Assembly (NCBI RefSeq): GCF_017377775.1
Contig: NZ_JAFVLN010000012.1
Span: 1 to 64,000 of the forward strand
DNA: 64,000 nucleotides
DNA from: Streptomyces sp. VRA16 Mangrove soil
GTDB lineage: Bacteria > Actinomycetota > Actinomycetes > Streptomycetales > Streptomycetaceae
Direction: 5' to 3'
The first letter of the stretch is position 1. Every line of letters begins with the position of its first letter. The position numbers and the translations under genes are program-made. This document shows, piece after piece, positions 43,354 to 51,353 of this stretch. The notes under the pieces were generated by a model. It had not been told where the DNA came from. It saw only the letters and a list, made by a program, of their open reading frames with translations, and did no database searches.

Positions 43354-43827
43354 TCACTGAAGGCGGCCTTCCGGCTCCTCTTCTTCCTCGTCCGGCAGCT
43401 TCACGTCGCTGACGGCGATGTTCACCTCGACGACCTCGAGCCCCGTCATGCGCTCGACCGCCGCGATCACGTTCTCCCGTACGGCACGTGTGGTGTCCGC
43501 GATCGACACGCCGTACTCGACGACGATCTCCAGGTCGAGGGCCGTCTGGACCTCTCCGACCTCGGCCTTCACGCCGCGCGTCACGGACTTGGAGCCGCCC
43601 GGCACTCGGTCGCGCACGGCGCCGAAGGTGCGGGAGAGGCCACTGCCCATCGCATGCACACCGTCCACGTCGCGCGCCGCCATTCCGGCGATCTTCTCGA
43701 CGACGCCGTCGGCGATGGTGGTACGGCCGCGGGACGCGGGGTCGCCGCCGCCCCTCTTGGTCACGCTGGTCTTGGCCGACTGGGCGGCTGCGGACGTGTC
43801 GCCCGGCTTCTGTACGGTGTCGCTCAT
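43354..43827 (-). CDS. Asp23/Gls24 family envelope stress response protein
   Basis: 157 aa. An N-terminal disordered stretch (Ser/Ala/Lys/Gly-rich) precedes the Asp23 core from about residue 35: TTIADGVVEKIAGMAARDVDGVHAMG, ALDLEIVVEYGVSIADTTRA and GLEVVEVNIAVSDVKLP. The acidic C-terminus ends DEEEEEPEGRLQ. It is the first gene of the leftward cluster. The ATG at 43827 follows AGAGGGGACACCCCCG. A 97-base gap separates it from the next gene. Confidence 0.92.
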   Translation of the reverse strand: MSDTVQKPGDTSAAAQSAKTSVTKRGGGDPASRGRTTIADGVVEKIAGMAARDVDGVHAMGSGLSRTFGAVRDRVPGGSKSVTRGVKAEVGEVQTALDLEIVVEYGVSIADTTRAVRENVIAAVERMTGLEVVEVNIAVSDVKLPDEEEEEPEGRLQ

Positions 43828-43937
43828 CGGGGGTGTCCCCTCTGTGAGGTGCGGTCTCCCTGCGGGGTCCTGCTTACTTTTGCCCACACTATGTGCGGTT
43901 ACCCGAAGCCGCGCCCCGGATGAGGCAGCCTGGGTCA

Positions 43938-44669
43938 ATGACGGCTGACCGATGGGCACAGGCAGTGAGACAGCAGCTCGGACTCGGCAGGGTGCTGCCG
44001 TTGGGCGAAGCGGGTGACGGGGCGTGGGTCACGGAGGGCGCGGCGCGTGGTGCGCTGCGCCGGGCGGTGGCCACGATGCCCGGCGTGCGCCTAGGGGCGC
44101 TGCGTCTCGCCCTCTGCGACCCAGGGACCGCGGACGAGCCGGCGGTTCCGGCGCCGCCGAGCGCGCTGCCGCCGGGGCCGTTGCGGATCGACGCGCAGTG
44201 CGAGGTGACGGCGGACGAGCCGCTGCCGCAGACCGCGGCGCGGCTGCGCGCGGCGCTCACCGATGCGGCGCGTGAGCGGCTCGGCCTGGTGGTGGCGGAG
44301 GTGGACCTGGAGGTGACGGCGCTGCTCGACGAGGCCCCGCGGCCGCAGCAGGAACCGGAGCCGGGACCGGCCCCGGCCCCGGCCGAGGAGTCCGCTCCGA
44401 CCGGCGACGCGGGCCGCGCCGCGCGGGCCGCGCTCGGGGTGGCCGGGGTGGCACGGCTGACGGGGGCGCTGGGCGGCATGGGCCGCGCCGTCCACATCAC
44501 GGAGACGGCGGGTGCGGCCACCCTGCCGCGCCGCCATGTGCGGCTGGAACTGGCGGTGGCCTCCGGGCAGCGCGCGCTGGACGTGGCGCGGGCCGTCCGC
44601 GAGGCCGTGACGACGGCACTCCCGGACGGCCCGACGGTCGCCGTACTGGTGACGGACGTGGACGCCTAG
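43938..44669 (+). CDS. Nucleopolyhedrovirus P10 family protein (probable double Asp23-like protein)
   Basis: 243 aa, divergent from the Asp23 cluster. Streptomyces annotations call this family nucleopolyhedrovirus P10, which appears to be a name from weak similarity. Two regions, about residues 73-135 and 190-240, each read like the second half of an Asp23 domain (LRIDAQCEVTAD... and RHVRLELAVASG...RAVREAVTTAL...VAVLVTDV), separated by a Pro/Glu/Ala-rich linker. No membrane segment. ATG at 43938, weak SD. Confidence 0.7.
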   Translation: MTADRWAQAVRQQLGLGRVLPLGEAGDGAWVTEGAARGALRRAVATMPGVRLGALRLALCDPGTADEPAVPAPPSALPPGPLRIDAQCEVTADEPLPQTAARLRAALTDAARERLGLVVAEVDLEVTALLDEAPRPQQEPEPGPAPAPAEESAPTGDAGRAARAALGVAGVARLTGALGGMGRAVHITETAGAATLPRRHVRLELAVASGQRALDVARAVREAVTTALPDGPTVAVLVTDVDA

Positions 44670-44688
44670 GGGGCCCGCCGGCGTCAGC

Positions 44689-45486
44689 TCATTCGCCGAC
44701 GCCCGCCAGGTCCCGCAGTCGGCGTCCCTGCGCGGCCCGCTCGGCCGCGCGCTGCTCGTCGAGGGTGCGGCCTGCGGCGCCCTGCAGCAGCGCCTTGGTC
44801 TCGATCACGGCGTCGCGCGGGGCGGCGACCAGGGCGCCGACCAGGTCGGAGGTCGCCTCCGCCAGCTGCTCGGCGGGCACGGCGACGTTGGCGAGGCCGC
44901 TGGCGACGGCCTCGTCCGCGTGCACGTAGCGCCCGGTGACACAGATCTCCAGGGCGCGCGCGTAGCCGACGAGCGAGACGAGCGGGTGCGTGCCGGTCAG
45001 GTCCGGTACGAGTCCGAGGCTGGTCTCGCGCATGGAGAACTGCACGTCGTCGGCGACGACGCGCAGGTCGCAGGAGAGGGCGAGCTGGAAGCCCGCTCCG
45101 ATCGCATGCCCCTGGACCGCGGCGACGGACAGGATGTCGCTGCGCCGCAGCCAGGTGAAAGCGTCCTGGTACTCGGCGATGGTGGAGTCCAGGGACTCGT
45201 CGTCTCCGCGTGCCAGGTCGATGAAGGACGGCTCGCCGTCGAAGCCCTCGGGCGTGAACGCCTGACGGTCCAGGCCCGCGGAGAAGGACTTGCCCTCACC
45301 GCGCACCACGACGACCCGCACGGAGCCCGGCAGGGCGCGCCCGGCATCGGCCAACGCCCGCCACAGAGCGGGAGATTGGGCGTTGCGCTTGTCCGGGTTG
45401 GTCAGGGTCACCGTGGCGACGGCGTCGTCGACGGTGAGCTTGACCCCGTCCTTGTCGAGCAGGGGTGCGGGGGTGTCCGCCATCAT
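44689..45486 (-). CDS. Enoyl-CoA hydratase/isomerase family protein
   Basis: 265 aa crotonase-fold enzyme. Oxyanion-hole segments are GKSFSAGLD and QGHAIGAGFQLALSCDLRV. The second catalytic acid is in the EATS/LGLVPDLTGTH region (Asp or Glu in GLVPDL). It hydrates or isomerises an acyl-CoA double bond; substrate unknown. Two ATG codons are adjacent (45486, 45483), with GGAGG upstream. It converges with the P10-family gene. Confidence 0.88.
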   Translation of the reverse strand: MMADTPAPLLDKDGVKLTVDDAVATVTLTNPDKRNAQSPALWRALADAGRALPGSVRVVVVRGEGKSFSAGLDRQAFTPEGFDGEPSFIDLARGDDESLDSTIAEYQDAFTWLRRSDILSVAAVQGHAIGAGFQLALSCDLRVVADDVQFSMRETSLGLVPDLTGTHPLVSLVGYARALEICVTGRYVHADEAVASGLANVAVPAEQLAEATSDLVGALVAAPRDAVIETKALLQGAAGRTLDEQRAAERAAQGRRLRDLAGVGE

Positions 45487-45562
45487 CTGGGCCTCCGAGT
45501 CTGCGCAGTCGTCGAGCGGTCGCTCACCAGCGATCGCGAACGACGTAAGTGACTGCACAGTA

Positions 45563-45596
45563 ACCACCCGGCCGATCGGGGAACCGACCGGGTGGT
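45563..45596 (-). terminator. Terminator of the small HTH gene
   Basis: 9-bp stem ACCACCCGG / CCGGGTGGT with a 16-nt loop that itself contains CCGA/TCGG, in the correct place downstream of the HTH gene stop at 45660. Confidence 0.65.
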
Positions 45597-45659
45597 CACC
45601 GCCGGAGCCGGTGCGGCCCGCCGCTCAGGATGGTGCGCAGGGCGGACGGGCCGGCCGCG

Positions 45660-45881
45660 TCAGCTTGCCGCGGCCTTCTTGCCTCGCGTGGCCCCGCCGC
45701 GACCTCGCAGCGTGACCCCGGATTCGCTGAGCATCCGGTGGACGAAGCCATACGAGCGGCCGGTCTCCTCGGCCAGTGCCCGGATGCTCGCACCGGAGTC
45801 GTACTTCTTCTTCAGGTCTGCCGCGAGCTTGTCGCGCGCGGCGCCGGTCACCCGGCTGCCCTTCTTCAGAGTCTCGGCCAC
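45660..45881 (-). CDS. Small helix-turn-helix protein
   Basis: 73 aa. KKYDSGASIRALAEETGRSYGFVHRML is a compact HTH motif, followed by SGVTLRGRGGATRGKK, a basic tail. The family is conserved and short in actinobacteria; it looks like a stand-alone DNA-binding protein without a ligand domain. The start GTG at 45881 has AGGAGG five bases upstream. It is the only gene between the hydratase and the ABC-F gene. Confidence 0.8.
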   Translation of the reverse strand: MAETLKKGSRVTGAARDKLAADLKKKYDSGASIRALAEETGRSYGFVHRMLSESGVTLRGRGGATRGKKAAAS

Positions 45882-46254
45882 CCGTGCCTCCTCATGGGAA
45901 GTGCGCTCTGGATTTCCCATGATCACCCCTTGCGGGCTTCCTGGCCACCCATTCGGCAAGGTCTGTAGGCCCGGAATTCCGGGCCCGGCGGCGATCCACA
46001 CGAGTGGAACATGAGGTTCCGGAGGCTTTTCGCGGCCACCGGAACCATCGGTTCTAAAAAACCGGCAGGTCAGCGACTCCCCAGGCGCCGCAAGGGCTCC
46101 GCCGCCGAGAGCGGCCCGAATTCCGTGTAGGACACACCTCGGTACGAGGCGATCTCACTCAGATGAAGGATCACGGATCGGCCGAATGATCCATACGGAG
46201 TGGATCAGCCATTCGATCAAGCCGTGCTGACGCTCAGGGAAGCCCCGGGGCCGG
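45882..46254. other. Intergenic region upstream of the small HTH gene
   Basis: 373 bases without a gene. It contains a palindrome CCCGGAATTCCGGG at 45970-45983, the inverted repeat GGTTCCGG (46015-46022) / CCGGAACC (46039-46046), and a rare A-run (CTAAAAAACCGG, near 46054). The HTH promoter should be here. I see no RNA motif I can name. Confidence 0.55.
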
Positions 46255-47853
46255 TCAGGCGAGCGCGACGAGATCCGCGTAGGTCTGGCCCCACAGGTCC
46301 TCGACACCGTCGGGCAGCAGGATGATCCGCTCCGGCTGGAGCGCCTCGACGGCGCCCTCGTCGTGCGTGACGAGGACGACGGCGCCCTTGTAGGTGCGCA
46401 GCGCGCCGAGGATCTCCTCGCGGGAGGCCGGGTCGAGGTTGTTCGTCGGCTCGTCGAGGAGGAGCACGTTCGCGGCGGAGACCACGAGGGTCGCGAGCGC
46501 GAGACGGGTCTTCTCACCGCCGGAGAGGACCCCGGCCGGCTTGTCGACGTCGTCGCCGGAGAACAGGAACGAGCCGAGCACCTTGCGGACCTCGACGAGG
46601 TCGAGGTCGGGTGCGGACGAGCGCATGTTCTCCAGGACGGTGCGCTCGGGGTCGAGCGTCTCGTGCTCCTGGGCGTAGTAGCCGAGCTTGAGGCCGTGGC
46701 CCTCGACGACCTGGCCGGTGTCGGGCTTCTCGGCACCGGCGAGCAGGCGCAGCAGGGTGGTCTTGCCCGCACCGTTGAGCCCGAGGATGACGACGCGCGA
46801 GCCCTTGTCGATGGCCAGGTCGACGTCGGTGAAGATCTCCAGGGAGCCGTACGACTTCGAGAGGCCCTCGGCCATGAGCGGCGTCTTGCCGCAGGGCGCG
46901 GGCTCGGGGAAGCGCAGCTTGGCGACCTTGTCGCTCTGGCGCACGGCCTCCAGGCCCGCGAGGAGCTTGTCGGCGCGCTTGGCCATGTTCTGCGCGGCGA
47001 CCGTCTTGGTCGCCTTGGCGCGCATCTTGTCGGCCTGCGCGTTGAGCGCGGCGGCCTTCTTCTCGGCGTTCTGGCGCTCGCGCTTGCGGCGCTTCTCGTC
47101 GGCCTCGCGCTGCTGCTGGTAGAGCTTCCAGCCCATGTTGTAGACGTCGATCTGGGAGCGGTTGGCGTCCAGGTAGAAGACCTTGTTGACGACCGTCTCG
47201 ACCAGGTCCACGTCGTGGGAGATCACGATGAAGCCGCCGCTGTACGTCTTCAGGTAGTCGCGCAGCCAGACGATCGAGTCCGCGTCCAGGTGGTTCGTGG
47301 GCTCGTCGAGCAGGAGCGTGTCGGCGTCCGAGAAGAGGATGCGGGCCAGCTCGATACGGCGCCGCTGACCGCCGGAGAGCGTGTGCAGGGGCTGGCCGAG
47401 CACACGGTCGGGGAGGTTGAGCGCGGCGGCGATGGTGGCGGCCTCGGCCTCGGCGGCGTACCCGCCCTTGGTGAGGAACTCGGTCTCCTGGCGCTCGTAC
47501 TGCTTGAGGGCCTTGGCCTGCGTGGCGCCCGTGCCGTTCGCGATGCGCTGCTCGTTCTCGCGCATCTTGCGCATGAGGACGTCGAGGCCTCGGGCGGACA
47601 GGATGCGGTCGCGGGCGAGCACGTCGAGGTCGCCGGTGCGCGGGTCCTGCGGCAGATAGCCGACCTCGCCGGAGCGGGCGATGGTGCCGGCGGCCGGGAT
47701 GCCCTCACCGGCCAGGCACTTGGTGAGGGTGGTCTTGCCCGCGCCGTTGCGGCCCACGAGGCCGATGCGGTCGCCCTTGGCGACTCGGAAGTTGGCGTTC
47801 TCGATGAGGATGCGGGCGCCGGCGCGCAGTTCGATACCGGATGCGGTGATCAC
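46255..47853 (-). CDS. ABC-F family ATP-binding cassette protein
   Basis: 532 aa. Two ABC ATPase domains with no membrane segment: first Walker A GRNGAGKT (34-41), first signature LSGGQRRRIELA, second Walker A GLNGAGKTT, second signature LSGGEKTRLALA, and two LLLDEPTN Walker B/signature regions (NHLD and NNLD). Between them is a charged linker rich in Lys, Arg, Glu and Gln (about residues 238-290), the ribosome-contacting element of ABC-F proteins. These translation factors rescue stalled ribosomes or protect them from antibiotics; which of these applies here is unknown. GTG start with CTGGAGACCCACCC upstream. An 8-codon upstream ORF precedes it. Confidence 0.93.
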   Translation of the reverse strand: MITASGIELRAGARILIENANFRVAKGDRIGLVGRNGAGKTTLTKCLAGEGIPAAGTIARSGEVGYLPQDPRTGDLDVLARDRILSARGLDVLMRKMRENEQRIANGTGATQAKALKQYERQETEFLTKGGYAAEAEAATIAAALNLPDRVLGQPLHTLSGGQRRRIELARILFSDADTLLLDEPTNHLDADSIVWLRDYLKTYSGGFIVISHDVDLVETVVNKVFYLDANRSQIDVYNMGWKLYQQQREADEKRRKRERQNAEKKAAALNAQADKMRAKATKTVAAQNMAKRADKLLAGLEAVRQSDKVAKLRFPEPAPCGKTPLMAEGLSKSYGSLEIFTDVDLAIDKGSRVVILGLNGAGKTTLLRLLAGAEKPDTGQVVEGHGLKLGYYAQEHETLDPERTVLENMRSSAPDLDLVEVRKVLGSFLFSGDDVDKPAGVLSGGEKTRLALATLVVSAANVLLLDEPTNNLDPASREEILGALRTYKGAVVLVTHDEGAVEALQPERIILLPDGVEDLWGQTYADLVALA

Positions 47854-47910
47854 GGGTGGGTCTCCAGGGCAGAAACGGCTGATTGACGGGGCGGGGGCCG
47901 GTCTGTGCCG

Positions 47911-47937
47911 CTAATGCACCCAGAGAAGAAACGTCAT
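47911..47937 (-). CDS. 8-codon upstream ORF (MTFLLWVH), candidate leader peptide of the ABC-F gene
   Basis: ATG to TAG, eight residues MTFLLWVH, 57 bases upstream of the ABC-F start and on its strand. A -10-like TAAACT lies at 47945-47950 (reverse strand), seven bases before the ATG, which would make the mRNA start at or very near the ATG and the ORF leaderless. There is no Shine-Dalgarno. ABC-F and other ribosome-protection genes in actinobacteria and firmicutes are often controlled by short leader ORFs. Confidence 0.55.
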   Translation of the reverse strand: MTFLLWVH

Positions 47938-47947
47938 ACAGGCCAGT

Positions 47948-48775
47948 TTACCGGTGAGGGGCAAGCGCTTTTGCCGGGCGTCCCGGCCGCTCGCCCTCCG
48001 CTTCGTGCGCCGCCCCCTGTCCCGGCAGTTCGTTGCCCAGCGGAGTGCGGCGCGGAACGATCCTGCCGAGGTCGTCGACGGCCACGATCCGCTCGGTCCA
48101 GTCGACGGCCGGGTCGGCGCAGGGCTGGGCCACGAGCAGCGCCGTTTCACGCCGCATGTAGGTGGCCGGTTCGAACGCGCAACCCGCGCGCGCGGGCAGC
48201 ACCCAGCGCAGGTCCCCGTCGGCGACGCGGTAGGCGGCGATGCGCCGCGGGGTGACGACGGCGAGCATCCGGGCGTCGGGGCCGAGCGGCTGGAGGACGC
48301 CGCGGCCGGCGTGCGCGCCCGGGGTGCGCAGCCAGGGCGCCGCGTCCGGGATCGCGCGGTGCCAGCGCACGGTGCGGCCGGTGGTACGCGCGGTGTCGGT
48401 GACGAGGCCGTCGCTCCACAGCGCGAAGGCGTGCCCGGCGGCAGGCAGCACGGCGAGCGCCCGCCGCCCTTCGCGGGTGTGCCGCCAGCGGAGCCCCTCG
48501 GCGTCGTACGCCTCGACGCCGCCGCCCCCGGCCCGCAGCAGCGGGGCGGCCGCGCCGGGGTGCGCGGCCACGCGCGCGAGGTGGTCCCCGTAGGGCGCGG
48601 GGCGCAGGAAGTGGGCGGCGGTGAACAGGAGGCCCGCGAGGAGGGCGGCGAGCGCGGGCCGCAGAAGTCCGGCGCGGGCCCTGCGGGGCGGTGGCTGCGG
48701 CAGGCCCAGGGGGCGCACGGCCGCGGGCCGTACCGGACCCGCCTCGGCCGTCACGTCGAGCGGCACCACCGCCAT
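47948..48775 (-). CDS. Single-pass membrane protein, unknown function
   Basis: 275 aa. A Pro/Arg-rich N-terminus (about 40 residues) leads to one transmembrane helix (LLRPALAALLAGLLFTAAHFL) and an extracellular domain with beta-propeller-like repeats (a run of VRWHRA.., WLRTPG.., RIAAYR..LRWVLPA) and two Cys. It probably sits outside the membrane. Start ATG at 48775 (GGCGGGGGGTTCGTG before it). The ABC-F upstream ORF lies ten bases past its stop, whose TAA overlaps the -10-like TAAACT. Confidence 0.6.
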   Translation of the reverse strand: MAVVPLDVTAEAGPVRPAAVRPLGLPQPPPRRARAGLLRPALAALLAGLLFTAAHFLRPAPYGDHLARVAAHPGAAAPLLRAGGGGVEAYDAEGLRWRHTREGRRALAVLPAAGHAFALWSDGLVTDTARTTGRTVRWHRAIPDAAPWLRTPGAHAGRGVLQPLGPDARMLAVVTPRRIAAYRVADGDLRWVLPARAGCAFEPATYMRRETALLVAQPCADPAVDWTERIVAVDDLGRIVPRRTPLGNELPGQGAAHEAEGERPGRPAKALAPHR

Positions 48776-48975
48776 CACGAACCCCCCGCCTGTCACCTTC
48801 TGCCACGAATCCGGCGCAGAGCGTAGCGGTGAGGCCGTACGAGCGGACCCTCGGGCGGCGGCGACACGGCGCGCGCGGGCGCGCGCGTCCCCCGTTCGGC
48901 CGCCGGATCAAGGCTCTCCAGTCAGGCACGTAACAGGATGAACTGGGTGTTTCCCGGTGAGAGGGCGGTACGGGC

Positions 48976-49863
48976 ATGCAGTTCGACGACGACGCCGATC
49001 TGGACACGTCGGAGGTCCAGGACGTGCGCAGCAGCCGGGTCCCCGGCGGCAGGGCGACCATCGGCGGCGGTCTCGCCGGGCTGCTCGCCCTGGTGATCGG
49101 CCTGTTCTTCGGCACGAACGAGTTCGGGCTCTCCTCGGACGGCGGCGACTCCCCCGCGACGACCGTGTCGAGCGCGGCCCAGGTGCAGCAGCAGTGCCAC
49201 ACGGGGGCGGACGCGAACGCCAAGGACGACTGCAGGACCGTCGCGGTGGTCAACAGCGTGCAGGACTTCTGGCGCCAGGAGTTCGCCCGCCGCAGCGCCC
49301 GCTACACGCCCGCCTCCACGGTGTTCTTCACCAACCGGGTGAGCACGGCGTGCGGGGCGGCGACGTCGGCGGTCGGCCCGTTCTACTGCCCAGGCGACCG
49401 CAAGGTCTATCTCGACCTCGGCTTCTTCGACGAGCTGCGCACCAAGTTCGGCTCGTCCGGCGGGCCGTTCGCGCAGGCGTACGTCGTGGCCCACGAGTAC
49501 GGGCACCACGTGCAGAACCTGATGGGCACCCTGTCGCGCTCGCAGGACGGGCGGACCGGGCAGAACAGCAACGCAGTCAAGGTCGAGCTGCAGGCCGACT
49601 GCTACGCGGGCGTGTGGGCCCGCAACGCGACGCGCACGCCCGACGAGTCGACGGGCCGGCCGCTGATCACGCGCCTCACCGACGCCGACATCCGCGACGG
49701 TCTGGACGCGGCCGCCGCCGTCGGCGACGACCGGATCCAGGAGCGCTACCAGGGCCGGGTGACGCCCGAGTCATGGACGCACGGCTCGGCCGCGCAGCGC
49801 CAGCAGTGGTTCTACCAGGGCTTCAAGAGCGGCGACATGGCGCAGTGCAACACCTTCAGGTGA
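48976..49863 (+). CDS. KPN_02809 (YpfJ)-family neutral zinc metallopeptidase
   Basis: 295 aa. One transmembrane helix near residues 29-47, then an extracytoplasmic metallopeptidase domain with HEYGHH at 173-178 (HExxH zinc motif). Further ligands are probably in the DCYAGVW segment (Glu in VELQADCYAG). The family name comes from Klebsiella KPN_02809; the E. coli relative is YpfJ, and substrates are unknown. The ATG follows GAGAGGGCGGTACGGGC. Confidence 0.9.
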   Translation: MQFDDDADLDTSEVQDVRSSRVPGGRATIGGGLAGLLALVIGLFFGTNEFGLSSDGGDSPATTVSSAAQVQQQCHTGADANAKDDCRTVAVVNSVQDFWRQEFARRSARYTPASTVFFTNRVSTACGAATSAVGPFYCPGDRKVYLDLGFFDELRTKFGSSGGPFAQAYVVAHEYGHHVQNLMGTLSRSQDGRTGQNSNAVKVELQADCYAGVWARNATRTPDESTGRPLITRLTDADIRDGLDAAAAVGDDRIQERYQGRVTPESWTHGSAAQRQQWFYQGFKSGDMAQCNTFR

Positions 49864-49867
49864 GGCG

Positions 49868-51253
49868 TCACGCGCCGCCCGTGTGGACCTGGAAGGCCGC
49901 CCTGCGCACCGCCTTCGCGAGCGCCGGGTCGGGATGGGCGGCGGCCAGCGCGACCAGGACCTGCACCGTGCGCGGGTGGCCGACGGCGCGGACCTCCTCG
50001 ATCAGCTGGGGCACGGTGGGCTGCACCGCGGACTCCAAGTGCCGGACGAGGAGCGGGGCTTCACCGTGGTCGGCGACGGCCGCCGCGGTGTCGACCCACA
50101 GCCAGGTCGCCTCCTCGCGGGTGAGGACGGTGTGCACGTCCTCGGGGTCGGCGCCCTCGGCCTCGGCGAGCCAGATCAGCGCGTAGGGGCGCAGGCCCGG
50201 CTCGTCGGCGGCGCGGCGCACCTCGGGTTCGGCGGGGCCGCCGACGACACGCAGCGCCTCGAAGGCGAGGCCGCGCAGCAGGGCGTCCTCGCCGCGGGCG
50301 GCGTCGAGGAGCTCGACGACCGCGTTGCCGACATCCCGGGCGGCGAGCCAGGCGCGGTACTCGGCGCGCGCCGCGTTGGGCCGCAGGCGGGCGCAGCCGC
50401 GCAACATGTCCTCGGCGCTGACCTCGATGTTCCCCGCCGGGGACTGGGCGGCGACGCAGATCTGCTCCAGCTTGACCCAGACCGCCCAGCTGCCCAGCGG
50501 GGTGAGCGTGGCGTGCTCGTCGGCGTACGTGAGCGCGCCGACGGAGGCGAGGCCGTGCAGGGCCCAGTCGAGGAGCGGGAGGAGCGGGGTGTCCTTCGGG
50601 GAGACCGGCTCGGGCTGCGGCCCGAAGGGGATCTCGCAGCGTTCCGTGCGCAGTTCGGTGACGCGCTGGTCGAGCAGGTCGAGGAGCTGGGCCGCGGCGA
50701 CCGGGCCGGCCATCAGCTGCAGGAAGGAGAGCAACTGCGGCATCGCCTCGACGACTTCGGCGACCGCGGCGGCCTCCAGGGAGTCCGGCGCCGGGTGCAC
50801 GAGGGACCAGGCGTCGAAGAGCGCGACCCAGCCGCGCAGCACGGCGGTCTCGTCGCGGTCCCAGACCCGCAGCCGCCAGCCGGGGCGCGCGCTGTCGCCG
50901 TGCACCTCGACGAGGCCCGCGAGACGGGCGGTGTCCCAGTCGGCACGGACCCGGTCCACGGTCAGACCGAGGTCGTCGGCGGCGCGGCGCGCGGTGGCGT
51001 CGGAGAGGGTGCCCTTGCCGTCCCGGGTGGCCGTCTCGTTACCGGGGCTGAGGGTGGCGTCCGCCCAGCGCGCCACGCGTACGGCGGCGGCCAGGCCCGC
51101 ACGGGCGGTGCGGGCGAGTTCGGCCGGGGGCGGGGTGCCCTCCGGGGGGCGCGGGGCGGGGCGGGGCGCTCGGCGCGGGGCAGCGGGGGTCAGCGGCTGG
51201 CGGCGAGGGCGGACTAGTCGAAGCCTGGAGTCGCGCGGGGTACGGGACGTCAC
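49868..51253 (-). CDS. Conserved Streptomyces protein of unknown function
   Basis: 461 aa, soluble, rich in Ala, Arg, Leu. The first 40 residues are basic and Pro-rich. The middle (about 85-280) is a mix of helices with a conserved-looking DAWSLVHPAPDSLEA. The C-terminal third (about 330-450) is helical and repetitive (AEYRAWLAARDVGNAVVELL, then LRPYALIWLAEAEG, then PTVPQLIEEVRAVGHPRT), compatible with HEAT-like repeats. GTG start at 51253. Confidence 0.6.
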   Translation of the reverse strand: MTSRTPRDSRLRLVRPRRQPLTPAAPRRAPRPAPRPPEGTPPPAELARTARAGLAAAVRVARWADATLSPGNETATRDGKGTLSDATARRAADDLGLTVDRVRADWDTARLAGLVEVHGDSARPGWRLRVWDRDETAVLRGWVALFDAWSLVHPAPDSLEAAAVAEVVEAMPQLLSFLQLMAGPVAAAQLLDLLDQRVTELRTERCEIPFGPQPEPVSPKDTPLLPLLDWALHGLASVGALTYADEHATLTPLGSWAVWVKLEQICVAAQSPAGNIEVSAEDMLRGCARLRPNAARAEYRAWLAARDVGNAVVELLDAARGEDALLRGLAFEALRVVGGPAEPEVRRAADEPGLRPYALIWLAEAEGADPEDVHTVLTREEATWLWVDTAAAVADHGEAPLLVRHLESAVQPTVPQLIEEVRAVGHPRTVQVLVALAAAHPDPALAKAVRRAAFQVHTGGA

Positions 51254-51353
51254 TGGAGCAGTCTCCAGGGTGACCCCGCGAATTCCCAAACGCGGCCCTG
51301 TGTTCGGAGGTCGCGACCGGGTGCGGGGCACTGGCCTCAGGGGTCACATCAGC

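Noticed and set aside
43893..43937. Earlier start for the P10-family gene
   Set aside because: The extra residues (MRLPEAAPRMRQPGS) overlap the divergent promoter region and add nothing recognisable; ATG at 43938 is better.
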